Assembly (NCBI GenBank): GCA_035293965.1 | Contig: DATGLW010000026.1 | Span: 1-24,745, forward strand | Reading direction: 5' to 3' | DNA length: 24,745 bases | From: DATGLW01 sp035293965 | GTDB lineage: Bacteria > Actinomycetota > Acidimicrobiia > Acidimicrobiales > RAAP-2 | Shown: positions 14,480-22,180 of the stretch, in pieces | How the letters are laid out: every line of letters begins with the position of its first letter | Position numbering within the stretch: position 1 is the first letter of the stretch | Position numbers and translations under genes: made by a program | The notes under the pieces: generated by a model | Seen by the model: only the letters and a program-made list of their open reading frames with translations | What the model was told of the DNA's origin: nothing | Database searches by the model: none

Positions 14480-15933
14480 CACGCGTCTTCGGGGAAGGGC
14501 GCCGGCCCCGGTGCGCTCGCCGGCTTCGGCGCGCTCGCCGGCCCTGGCACGCTCGCCGGCTTCGGCACGCTCGCCGGCCCTGGCACGCCCCGCATGGCGT
14601 TGTCGGTGTCGACGATGGCACGCTCGTGCTGGCCGAGCAGGTGCTGCACCAGGAAGGATCGGCTCCCCACTTTCCACAGGGCGACACCCCGATGCAGCTG
14701 AGGAAGCAGCTCCGCCTCGGTCGCCGAGAGCGACAGCAGCTCGGCCGCCCGGTGGACCTCCCCCGGGGGCTGGGCGAAGACCACCCGGGTCTCGGAGTCC
14801 GACAGCAGGCCTTCGGCCAGCCCAACCTGCTGCGAACCGGCGGCGCCGACCGCCCGCAGGTCCGAGAGGCGGTGCAGCACGGCGATGTTCGACACGCCGT
14901 GCGCGCGCGACAACTTCCACGACGCCTGGAGCCACCGGGCCACAGCCAGGTTCGCCAGGATCGCCCATGCCTCGTCGACGACGACCAGCACGTGGCCCGA
15001 GCCGCCCGTTGCCACGCCCGGACCGGCGCCGATCGGCGTTCCCCGGGCACCGACCAGGGCCGCCTGGAGCCACGCCGTGGCGCAGACCATGAGGATCCCG
15101 AGCGCCGCCGAGTCGTACAGCGCAGACAGGTCGAGCACGACCAGGGGTGCGCCGAGGTCGATCCCCGCCGTGGTGACGCCGTCGAACATGCCCCGCAGGT
15201 CGCCGTGGACGAGCCGGCGAAGCTCGAGCGCGACGTCGCGGCCGTCCTCGAGCAGCGTCGCACGGTCGGTCCCGATGCTGCGCGCCGCATCGGCCTCGGG
15301 CGCCAGCATGGCCTCGACGACGGCCGGGATGGTCACCACCTCACGGCGCGACCTTGCGGAGGCCAGTGCGAGCTCCACGGCCACCCGCTCGCGGGGGGAC
15401 AGCGGCCGATCGAGGGTGGCCGCGGCGAGCGAGCCCAGCAGCTCGACTTGCCGGCGGGCGGCCTCGTGCCCGCTCCCGGAGCCGCCACCGGGCGTGGCGG
15501 GGCTCCCGGCCCGAGCGGGCGGTCCGGGGTCGAGCGGGTTGAGCCGCACCGGGCCGCCGGGGCGCAGCGACACCGGGCGGACCCCCCACGCCGCTGCCAG
15601 GGGCCCGTACTCGCCCTTGGGGTCCACCACCCACGCGCGGCGCCCGAACACCGCCTGGCGCCAGAGGTAGGTCTTCACGAACGAGCTCTTGCCCCGCCCG
15701 ATCTGGCCGAACACGATCATGTTGGGGCTGCTCACCACCTGCTGCGCGTACAGCTCGAAGGGGTCGTAGACGAACGACCCGCCGAGCAGGTCGCGCCCGA
15801 CGAGCACGCCCCTGTGGCCGAGCCCCGCCTCCATCACGAGGGGATAGGCGGCACCGAGGTCGCGCGTGGTGATCTGGTGCGCGGGCAGCCGTGGAGCCGT
15901 GCGGGCCCCGACCATGCGAGCGGCCCGCCTCAT
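14476..15933 (-). CDS. VirB4-like secretion ATPase
   Basis: A 485-residue ATPase like the C-terminal motor half of VirB4/TrbE. Walker A VFGQIGRGKSS is at about 74-84, VVDPKGEYGPLA follows, and Walker B HVLVVVDEAWAIL is at about 314-326, with the HGVSNIAVLHRLSDL segment after it. Classical VirB4 is about 800 residues; here the N-terminal half appears to be supplied by the neighbouring SCO6880-family gene, as in actinobacterial clusters of this type. The C-terminal 35 residues are a Pro-Ala repeat coded by an 18-bp minisatellite. The ATG at 15933 overlaps the upstream stop as ATGA, which I prefer to the in-frame start at 15963. Confidence 0.88.
   Translation of the reverse strand: MRRAARMVGARTAPRLPAHQITTRDLGAAYPLVMEAGLGHRGVLVGRDLLGGSFVYDPFELYAQQVVSSPNMIVFGQIGRGKSSFVKTYLWRQAVFGRRAWVVDPKGEYGPLAAAWGVRPVSLRPGGPVRLNPLDPGPPARAGSPATPGGGSGSGHEAARRQVELLGSLAAATLDRPLSPRERVAVELALASARSRREVVTIPAVVEAMLAPEADAARSIGTDRATLLEDGRDVALELRRLVHGDLRGMFDGVTTAGIDLGAPLVVLDLSALYDSAALGILMVCATAWLQAALVGARGTPIGAGPGVATGGSGHVLVVVDEAWAILANLAVARWLQASWKLSRAHGVSNIAVLHRLSDLRAVGAAGSQQVGLAEGLLSDSETRVVFAQPPGEVHRAAELLSLSATEAELLPQLHRGVALWKVGSRSFLVQHLLGQHERAIVDTDNAMRGVPGPASVPKPASVPGPASAPKPASAPGPAPFPEDAW
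14513..14584. repeat. 18-bp minisatellite in the 3' end of the VirB4-like gene
   Basis: Four 18-bp units lie head to tail, alternating between forms ending CTTCGGC and CCCTGGC, so there is also a 36-bp higher-order period. Partial units flank them. They code for six-residue steps of the form (P)KPAS(V/A) and (P)GPAS(V/A). The unit length is a multiple of three, so copy-number change would keep the frame. Confidence 0.85.
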
Positions 15934-17576
15934 GACAGGCCCCGGCAGAGGGGCAGCGAGCACGTGAAGGCCCGCAGCTGATCGCCGTAGAGGCGGCGGA
16001 GCTCGAGGCGCGCCTGGGCGGCTGCCTGCTCCGTGGCGCGGCAGCTCTCGGCGAGGAATTCGGGCGAGGTCGCGGTCACGGTCACGTAGCCCGAGAGGCG
16101 GAACGACCCGTGCCCGTCTGCCAGGTCCGCCTCTCGTCGCCTGACGGTCTCCTCCTCACGCGCTCGGCGTGCAGTGGCGAGGAAGCCGCCCCGTCGACGG
16201 AGCTCGGCATCGGCCACGTCAGCCGTCCGCGCCCGCTCCGCCCGGCGCAGGGCTTCGCTCGGGCTGAGCGGCTCCATGACGACCGACACGGTCCGCCGCA
16301 CCGAGCCGAGCAGCAAGGGCGCCAGGAAATCAGGTCCCACGTCGATGCGCGGCCACTCCGCGATCCAGTACGTGGCATGCCACGTGGCATCGGTCCGCAG
16401 GCAGTCCCAACGGGCCTCGACCGACATGGGCCACGGCCAGCGGCTGCCCGCGTCCTCCGAGATGGCCACACCGGGGACCGCCCCGCCGGGCGCCGGGGCG
16501 CCGGGCCGCCACGCCGCGCCGTCTGCACCCGCGCCAGGGCCGCCCTCGGCGAACGCGGGCGGCTCGGGCGCAGGAGGCGTGGCCTCACCGGTGCGCCGGA
16601 GCAAGGCTGCCAGCTGGCGAGCACGCAGGGGGCCCGTCACCTCGACGTCGGCATCGGCCAGGCGCCCACACACCGCGGCGAGCTCCCGTTCGAGCACGCT
16701 GCACGCCGGTGCAAGGGCTGCCGCACCCCGCGTCGAGCCGGCAAGCCTCCTGCGCTCGGCCGCGACCTGCAGCGCGACCAGCACCTCGTGGCGGCACGTG
16801 CCGGTCGCGCTCGCCGCCAGGAGCGCCGCGTACGAGGCCCGCGCGGGGTGTGCCGGCCCGAGCACGCCCTGCTCGGCGAGGTGCCCCGCCACCCCCCGGC
16901 CGTCGTCGGGCAGCACGCACACCGACCACTGCACGCGGCGGACGGGTGATCCCTCGCGCGCCAGCCCGGCCAGGAGGTCCGACCAGGCGGCGGTCCGTCG
17001 CTGCCGCTCGCCGGCCCCCGCCAGAGCGAAGTCGTGACCCTGGACGGCCACCGCGGCGGTGAGGGTGCCGGCGGCGCGGTCGAACAGCACGCCGAGCCGG
17101 CTCCCCACCTCCAAGAGGGCGACACCGGCCAGCGGCGCCGGAATGCGCGAGGCCGGGCGGAACGACTCGCGGGGCGCCTCGCGAGGCGCCTCGCGGGGCG
17201 CCACACCGGTGTCGGCCAGGGCGCCGCCCGCGGCGGAGGCGGCGGCGGCACGGCCTCGGGAGCCGGCGAGCACGTGGCCCGCGCCGGGCTGCGGCGAGCG
17301 GGCACGCGAGCGGCCCGACGCCTGTTCCCAGGCCCAGACGGTCACCGTCGGGAGCCATTCCTCCGCCGTCCGGCCACCGACGGGCCAGACGGCTACCAGC
17401 ACGCCGGCCACCGCCCCCGCTACCCCGAGCGCCACCGACAGGACTCCGGACCCACTCTGCAGGGCCACGCCCGCGACAGCCAGGCCCGCCACCACCGAGA
17501 CGATCTGGCCGCCCCGCCAGCCCGCGATGACGCCGCGGCGCTCGAGGGGACCGAAGCGGTAGCGCCGCTCATCCAT
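15930..17576 (-). CDS. SCO6880-family conjugation-type protein
   Basis: A 548-residue protein of the SCO6880 family. The N-terminus, RRYRFGPLERRGVIAGWRGG, is the family hallmark. Two membrane helices follow (about 23-40 and 44-66), as in PrgI-type small proteins, and a large cytoplasmic domain with VirB4 N-terminal-like features follows them. Later segments include WPMSVEARWDCLRTD, ATYWIAEWPRIDVGPDFLAP and a long Arg/Glu-rich helix (SEALRRAERARTADVADAEL). The ATG at 17576 overlaps the upstream stop by 8 bp, so the long open frame before it is not used. In known clusters this gene sits beside the VirB4-like ATPase, as here. An APRE repeat at about residues 129-136 is coded by palindromic repeat DNA. 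Confidence 0.85.
   Translation of the reverse strand: MDERRYRFGPLERRGVIAGWRGGQIVSVVAGLAVAGVALQSGSGVLSVALGVAGAVAGVLVAVWPVGGRTAEEWLPTVTVWAWEQASGRSRARSPQPGAGHVLAGSRGRAAAASAAGGALADTGVAPREAPREAPRESFRPASRIPAPLAGVALLEVGSRLGVLFDRAAGTLTAAVAVQGHDFALAGAGERQRRTAAWSDLLAGLAREGSPVRRVQWSVCVLPDDGRGVAGHLAEQGVLGPAHPARASYAALLAASATGTCRHEVLVALQVAAERRRLAGSTRGAAALAPACSVLERELAAVCGRLADADVEVTGPLRARQLAALLRRTGEATPPAPEPPAFAEGGPGAGADGAAWRPGAPAPGGAVPGVAISEDAGSRWPWPMSVEARWDCLRTDATWHATYWIAEWPRIDVGPDFLAPLLLGSVRRTVSVVMEPLSPSEALRRAERARTADVADAELRRRGGFLATARRAREEETVRRREADLADGHGSFRLSGYVTVTATSPEFLAESCRATEQAAAQARLELRRLYGDQLRAFTCSLPLCRGLS
17172..17201. repeat. GC-rich palindromic repeat inside the SCO6880-family gene
   Basis: Units of 12 bp with the form GGCGCCTCGCGA/G occur two and a half times. 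The unit pair makes a perfect 18-bp palindrome, GGCGCCTCG followed by CGAGGCGCC, at 17173-17190. It codes for the repeated residues APRE, so it can be explained by slippage within a coding linker. Confidence 0.7.
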
Positions 17577-19131
17577 CGGTGCCCTCGCCTGCGGGCTCGC
17601 CGCCCGACCGCCCGCCCGGAGGAGCTGAGCCTCCCGGCCCTCCAGGGGGCGGGCCGCCGGCTCCGGACGGGAGCGGCCCATCGGGCGGCACCCACCGGAT
17701 GACCGGGCCCATCGCGTCGCGGGCGATGACGTGGGTGCCGTCGCGCCAGGGCTTGACCCCGGGGGCCAGCGGCACCACTCGCGACCGAGCCACCGTCCGT
17801 GCCGGCGGGCCGCTCGCCGGCGAGGGCGCCTCCTCGCCGGACGCGGACGCCGCGCCGCTCCTCGCGCCGCCATCTGCGGCCAGCGCGCTGAGCCTCTCCA
17901 GCGCGGCCCTGGTCGCCTCCGGGTCGCCTTCCCACATGGGGATGTCGGTCCCGAAGGCCCCCGTGGCGGCGGCTCCCGTGCCGCTCTTCTCCCCGCTCTC
18001 GCCAAAAGATCCGGGCGCGACGCCCCAGGCATCCCCCACCCCTGCACCGACGGGCCCGCCGGCACCGCCGGGCGCCTCGAACGACAGGGAGCGGCCCGAG
18101 CCGGGCACGACGGCATCGAACGACGCGGCCCTGGCGTGGCGCAGGGCGAGGGCGGCCGCCGAGCGTGGCGCCGCGACGGCCACGGCCGCCATCCGGTGCC
18201 GGGCAGCCTCGAGGTGGTGCACCGCACCCGCCTCCACCATGGGCACGAGCTTGAGCAGCGTGAAGGGGCTGTAGGCGGCGAGCAACAGGAGCGCGCCGCC
18301 GCTCAGGACGGCGGCGAACCCCGGCGTCCCGCTGCCCGGCGACACCCCCGAGACGATCGCGCCGGCGGCGAGCCCGAGGATGGCGACGATCACGAACTTC
18401 GACAGCACGAGTGCTACCAGGGTGTCGACGAGGCGCCGGCACCATTGGGCCGTGGCGGGCCACACCATGGCGACGAGAACGAGCGGGAGGAACAGCACCG
18501 CCACGTACACCGACGCGGCGCGCACCACCAGCTCCAGCCACAGCGCGAACGAACCGAGGGCAACGAGCAGGCCGCCCAGCAGCAGCACGAAAGCGGGCAT
18601 GGCGGGGTTCGCGCTCGAGGCCGTCAAGCCGGTCGTGACCTGCGCGAGCACCTGCGCGAGGTCGGTGCCCGACGTCACCCGCGCCCCCAGCGCGTCGGTG
18701 ACCGACACCGCGAGCTGCACGAGCCGCACAGCAGCGCCGGTGAGGAGGAATGCGAGCGGGAGCTGCACCAGGAACGAGCGCAGCAGCATCGCGGCGCTCT
18801 GGCGGAGCACGGCTTGCATCGCGGCCAGCAGGAGAAGGGGGAGCACGACCACCGCCGCGACCGCAGCCATCCGCTCGAAGTGGGACGTGAACCACGTCGC
18901 CCCCACGTCGACGGCGGTGGACGCGCTGAGGGCGTCGTCGACCTGCTGGAGCAGCCAGGCGGCGCCGCTCACCACCCAGCCGGACACGGCGCCGAAGACA
19001 GCACCGACACCCGCACCGGCGATCGACGAGGCGACGCCACCGAGCTGGCACACCGGGTCCAGCGCCTGGATCCCTGGGCAGCCCACGGCCACGGCGGCCA
19101 CGGCCGGGAAAGAGCCGGCGGGCACGCTCAC
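17569..19131 (-). CDS. SCO6881-like polytopic membrane protein (TrbL/VirB6-like)
   Basis: A 520-residue membrane protein. After a short N-terminus with two Cys (GCPGIQALDPVCQLGG, as in SCO6881-type proteins) there are about six hydrophobic helices, at roughly 88-108, 122-140, 178-200, 203-225, 237-262 and 272-297. A soluble tail of over 200 residues, rich in Gly, Ala, Pro and Ser, ends in ARSRVVPLAPGVKPWRDG and PVIRWVPP. The layout matches TrbL/VirB6-like inner-membrane channel parts. No ATG fits; GTG at 19131 gives a plausible start and overlaps the stop of a tiny upstream frame as GTGA. GTG at 19125 is an alternative. The longer frame to 19386 runs through the upstream gene and has no family-like sequence. 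Confidence 0.8.
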   Translation of the reverse strand: MSVPAGSFPAVAAVAVGCPGIQALDPVCQLGGVASSIAGAGVGAVFGAVSGWVVSGAAWLLQQVDDALSASTAVDVGATWFTSHFERMAAVAAVVVLPLLLLAAMQAVLRQSAAMLLRSFLVQLPLAFLLTGAAVRLVQLAVSVTDALGARVTSGTDLAQVLAQVTTGLTASSANPAMPAFVLLLGGLLVALGSFALWLELVVRAASVYVAVLFLPLVLVAMVWPATAQWCRRLVDTLVALVLSKFVIVAILGLAAGAIVSGVSPGSGTPGFAAVLSGGALLLLAAYSPFTLLKLVPMVEAGAVHHLEAARHRMAAVAVAAPRSAAALALRHARAASFDAVVPGSGRSLSFEAPGGAGGPVGAGVGDAWGVAPGSFGESGEKSGTGAAATGAFGTDIPMWEGDPEATRAALERLSALAADGGARSGAASASGEEAPSPASGPPARTVARSRVVPLAPGVKPWRDGTHVIARDAMGPVIRWVPPDGPLPSGAGGPPPGGPGGSAPPGGRSGGEPAGEGTDG

Positions 19132-19229
19132 CGCCGGCCGCCCGGCGAGTGGACCCCCGGCAGCGATCGCGCGCTCGGCGGGCGCGGCCCCGCTGGCGCA
19201 CCACGGCTTCCGAACGGCTCGCCGGTCAC
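19128..19229 (-). CDS. Possible 33-aa bridging ORF
   Basis: A 33-codon frame starting at GTG 19229 and ending at TGA 19128. Its start overlaps the stop of the DUF6112-like gene as GTGA, and its stop overlaps the start of the SCO6881-like gene as GTGA. The peptide (MTGEPFGSRGAP onward) is rich in Pro, Gly and Arg and has no recognisable motif. It may serve only to carry ribosomes across a 94-bp gap, or it may be chance in G+C-rich DNA. Confidence 0.25.
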   Translation of the reverse strand: MTGEPFGSRGAPAGPRPPSARSLPGVHSPGGRR

Positions 19230-19564
19230 GAGCCAGCAGCCTGCCCGGTGTGGAAGAAGAACCCGACGACGTAGGGCGCGGCGCCGATGAGAAGGGCCGC
19301 CAGCGCCGACACGAGGACGGCTCGGCGGCCGGCGATGGACTGGTGGTAGTTCTGCGAATGGGCGCCGAGCGCCCACGCGGCGGCACCGATGATCAGCCCG
19401 GCGAGCGCCAGCAGCAGGGCCCACCAGTCGAGGCCGTCGACGAGCTTCTGGAGCGTGGGCCCGCCGGGCAGGGCATTGGGGTCGGGGCTCGCGGTCACGC
19501 CCGCCGCCGCCAGGGTGACCGGCCGGACCATGGCATGGAACGGAACCTCCCACAGCTCGATCAT
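19226..19564 (-). CDS. DUF6112-like small membrane protein, pilin-like
   Basis: A 112-residue protein with a likely first helix at the N-terminus (after VRPVTL) and two clear membrane helices: WWALLLALAGLIIGAAAWAL, and VLVSALAALLIGAAPYVVGF after the loop GAHSQNYHQSIAGRRA. The size, the AHSQN-x(5)-GRRAVLVS loop and the place before an SCO6881-like gene fit the DUF6112-type proteins of actinobacterial conjugation clusters. The layout is like that of VirB2/TrbC pilins, but that role is inference. A purine-rich AGGAGAGGAG (complement of 19575-19584) serves either the ATG at 19564 or a GTG at 19570. This is the first gene of the secretion run. Confidence 0.8.
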   Translation of the reverse strand: MIELWEVPFHAMVRPVTLAAAGVTASPDPNALPGGPTLQKLVDGLDWWALLLALAGLIIGAAAWALGAHSQNYHQSIAGRRAVLVSALAALLIGAAPYVVGFFFHTGQAAGS

Positions 19565-19792
19565 CGCCACCGCGCTCCTCTCCTGGTCGCTCTCGTGGTG
19601 CTGCGCATGGTCGTCGCGCCTTCTTTCTCCCGGTGCCTCTGCTTCGTCGTCGCCCAGTCGTCGTCTCCCGATCCGCCCACGCGCCGGCGATGGCTTCCGG
19701 GGAGGCGTTGCGAAGCGACGTCAGACACGGAACGGGCGCAGCGCGGTGCCCTTCGCACCGGAGGCACCACCAACCAGCCCCTCGGCCCTGCC

Positions 19793-21283
19793 ATGCTGGG
19801 AGCGATGGGTTTCCTTCCACAGGTCGCCCCGCAGGTCGCCGCGACGGGCAGGCTGCCCGACGCTGCGGTGTTCGCGATCGGTGCCGCCATCCTCGTGGTG
19901 GGGGTGGTGGTGGCCCTGCTCGTGGGACGGCGGCTGGGCCGCCGGGGGCTCTCGCAGCGCCTCACTGCGCTCGGCACCCGGCTCGGCGTCGAACCGCCCG
20001 AGGAGGACGGCAACATCGAGACGGCCCTCGCGTATCTCGAGGCGACGACCGGGGCCGCTTCCCAGGCGGTGGCAGAGTCGAGCGCGGACGCCATCCGCCT
20101 GCGGCGCTCCCTCGACACCTTGCCCCATGGTGTGGTCATCAGCGACGAGAACGGGCACGTCGTGTACCGCAACGCCAGGGCGGGGTCCCTCATGGCCGGC
20201 CGCCACGGCGACGTCCTGGCCGCCCAGGCAGTCGAGGAACTGCTCGAGGAGGCCTGGCACGCGACCGTGGCCGAGCGCACCCTCGACCTCTACGGCCCGC
20301 CGCGCCGCACCCTGATGGTGCGCGCACAGATGATCGACGACGGCCGCCGGTCCCTCGGTGTGATCGCCACCATCGAGGACGTCTCAGAGCGGCGGCGCCT
20401 CGAGGAGGTACGCCGCGACTTCGTGGCCAACGTCAGCCACGAGCTCAAGACCCCGATGGGCGCGCTCGTGCTCCTGGCCGAGACGCTCGCCGCCGAGCCC
20501 GACGTCGACGTGGCCAAACGGCTGGCCAACCGCATCCACGCCGAGGCCTTCCGGGTGAGCCGCATCATCGACGACCTCTTGGACCTCAGCCGCATCGAGG
20601 CCGAGCAGGCGCCACCCCGCGAGCCGGTGCTCGTCGACCTCGTGATGGCCGAAGCCGTCGAGCGGGTGCGGGCCATGGCCGAGCAGCGGGGGATCACGAT
20701 CGAGCTCGTCGAGCCTGCACCCCCGGTGGCGCTGGTGGGCGACCGGCGCCAGCTCGTGTCGGCCATGCACGCGCTGCTCGAGAACGCAGTCGTCTACTCC
20801 TACGACGGGGGCACCGTGACCGTCAGCGGCTCGGTGTGCGACGTCGAGGCACCTGCCATGGCGGCCGGCACCGAGGAGCCGGCGCGGATCGGTGCCGGCA
20901 TCCTGGCCAGACCGGCAGACATCGCCACCGGGCGGCCGGCCGCGAGCACGGTGGCCGGCGGGATGGAGGCTCCGGCGCCCGACTCGGCAGCGTTCTCGGC
21001 CCCCGGTGCGGGCAACGGCAACGGCGAGCGCCGACGCGTCGTGGCGCTCCGGGTCGCCGACCGGGGCATCGGCATCCCGGCTCGCGACCTGGAGCGGATC
21101 TTCGAGCGCTTCTACCGGGTCGACCACGGGCGCGGCCGCGAGACGGGCGGCACGGGGCTCGGGTTGTCGATCGTCCGCCACGTGGCCAACAACCATCAGG
21201 GATGGGTGACGGTCGAATCGCGCGAGGGAGAGGGGTCGACGTTTACGCTGATGCTGCCGCTGCAAGCCGAACCCGCCTCGTGA
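19793..21283 (+). CDS. SenX3-like sensor histidine kinase
   Basis: A 496-residue membrane histidine kinase. One membrane helix (about 25-45) is followed by a PAS-like domain (LPHGVVISDENGHVVYRNARA, from about 110). The phosphoacceptor His 216 is in FVANVSHELKTPMGAL. The ATP-binding domain has the N-box (LLENAVVYS, Asn 331), G1 DRGIGIP (423-429), the F-box FERFYRVD and G2 GGTGLGLSIV (452-461). The short N-terminus without an extracellular sensor domain, and the pairing with a PhoB-like regulator, match SenX3 of phosphate sensing; the signal is inferred. A linker of about 60 residues rich in Ala, Gly and Pro is inserted between N-box and G1. The start may be ATG 19793 or 19805; neither has a good ribosome site. 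Confidence 0.9.
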   Translation: MLGAMGFLPQVAPQVAATGRLPDAAVFAIGAAILVVGVVVALLVGRRLGRRGLSQRLTALGTRLGVEPPEEDGNIETALAYLEATTGAASQAVAESSADAIRLRRSLDTLPHGVVISDENGHVVYRNARAGSLMAGRHGDVLAAQAVEELLEEAWHATVAERTLDLYGPPRRTLMVRAQMIDDGRRSLGVIATIEDVSERRRLEEVRRDFVANVSHELKTPMGALVLLAETLAAEPDVDVAKRLANRIHAEAFRVSRIIDDLLDLSRIEAEQAPPREPVLVDLVMAEAVERVRAMAEQRGITIELVEPAPPVALVGDRRQLVSAMHALLENAVVYSYDGGTVTVSGSVCDVEAPAMAAGTEEPARIGAGILARPADIATGRPAASTVAGGMEAPAPDSAAFSAPGAGNGNGERRRVVALRVADRGIGIPARDLERIFERFYRVDHGRGRETGGTGLGLSIVRHVANNHQGWVTVESREGEGSTFTLMLPLQAEPAS

Positions 21284-22056
21284 CCACCCTCCCCGTGACC
21301 CGGCAGCCCGCCACCCAGGCCGACGTCAGGCCCACCACCGTCCTGCTCGCCGAGGACGAGGAGTCCTTCGTCGACGCCCTGGTGATCGGCCTGGGCCATG
21401 AGGGCTTCGAGGTGGTGGTCGCCCGCGACGGACAGGACGCGCTGCGCAAGTTCGAGGAGGTCGGGCCCGACCTGGTCCTCCTCGACCTCATGCTGCCGAA
21501 GCTGTCCGGCATCGACGTGTGCCGGGCCATCCGGGCCCGCTCCTCGGTGCCGGTGATCATGGTGACCGCCAAGAGCACCGAGCTCGACACGGTGGTGGGT
21601 CTCGAGGTGGGTGCCGACGACTACGTCACCAAGCCCTACCGCCTGCGCGAGCTGGTGGCCCGGATGCGGGCCGTGCTGCGACGCGCTCCCACGCCAGCCG
21701 GTGATGCCACAGCCCAGGAGGCCGGCAGTGCCAGGTCAGCGGAGGTTTGGGAGGCGGGGGGGGTGCGGGTCGACCCCGACCAGCGCCGGGTGTTCGTGCG
21801 GGGGGCAGAGGTGGAGCTGCGCCGCAAGGAGTTCGAGCTGCTGCGGCTGTTCGTCGAGAACCCCGGGCGGGTCCTGACGCGCGACGTGCTCATCGACCGC
21901 GTGTGGGGTGCCGACTACATCGGCGACACCAAGACGCTCGACGTGCACGTCAAGCGCCTCCGTGCACAGATCGAAGAGGACCCCGCCAATCCCTCGCTCA
22001 TCACGACGGTCCGGGGGGTGGGCTACCGGTTCAGCCCCGCTCCGCGTCGCGCCTGA
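21280..22056 (+). CDS. RegX3/PhoB-like response regulator
   Basis: A 258-residue OmpR/PhoB-family regulator. The receiver domain has the acidic pair ED (25-26), phosphoacceptor Asp 69 in VLLDLMLP, Thr 96 in MVTAK and Lys 118 in TKPY. The winged-helix output domain runs from about 160 (RKEFELLRLFVENPGRVLTR, later VDVHVKRLR-type recognition helix KTLDVHVKRLR and TVRGVGYRF). The GTG at 21280 overlaps the kinase stop as GTGA, so the pair is translationally coupled with the kinase first, the senX3-regX3 order. A likely role is phosphate-responsive control, by family analogy only. The 20-30-residue linker between the domains is variable and Ala-rich. Confidence 0.93.
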   Translation: MTTLPVTRQPATQADVRPTTVLLAEDEESFVDALVIGLGHEGFEVVVARDGQDALRKFEEVGPDLVLLDLMLPKLSGIDVCRAIRARSSVPVIMVTAKSTELDTVVGLEVGADDYVTKPYRLRELVARMRAVLRRAPTPAGDATAQEAGSARSAEVWEAGGVRVDPDQRRVFVRGAEVELRRKEFELLRLFVENPGRVLTRDVLIDRVWGADYIGDTKTLDVHVKRLRAQIEEDPANPSLITTVRGVGYRFSPAPRRA

Positions 22057-22061
22057 GGCGA

Positions 22062-22147
22062 CTCACCCCTGTACGGGCGAGCTCGACCACGTGGCCGACG
22101 TGGAGACGGGCTCTGGCGCCGGCTCACCCCGGTGCGGGCGAGCTCGA
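22062..22147. repeat. 26-bp imperfect direct repeats after the regulator gene
   Basis: The sequence CTCACCCC(T/G)GT(A/G)CGGGCGAGCTCGAC occurs at 22062-22087 and 22122-22147, 60 bp apart, with two differences in 26 bases. The repeats fill the gap between the convergent regulator and serS genes. No function is apparent; binding sites for a protein or slipped duplicates are both possible. Confidence 0.8.
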
Positions 22148-22157
22148 CGTGCGGTTG

Positions 22158-22174
22158 CGCCGGCGCCGCCGGCG
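22158..22174 (-). terminator. Hairpin between the regulator and serS
   Basis: A perfect 7-bp stem CGCCGGC/GCCGGCG with a 3-nt loop lies seven bases after the serS stop. It has no T-run. Between convergent genes it could stop transcription from both sides. Confidence 0.45.
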
Positions 22175-22180
22175 GCCCGC

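Noticed and set aside
11768..14701. Plus-strand open frame of 977 codons
   Set aside because: Typical long spurious frame in very G+C-rich DNA, antisense to bluB, traG and virB4-like genes.
17577..18227. N-terminal extension of the SCO6880-family frame
   Set aside because: The family begins at MDERRYRFGP (17576); the extension is a shadow of the SCO6881-like gene.
19561..19608. 15-codon leader frame overlapping the DUF6112-like start as ATGA
   Set aside because: Very short, Arg-rich, no ribosome site; such overlaps are frequent by chance in this composition.
18380..19792. N-terminal extension of the histidine kinase frame
   Set aside because: It is antisense to the SCO6881-like and DUF6112-like genes and has no domain; the kinase starts near its membrane helix.
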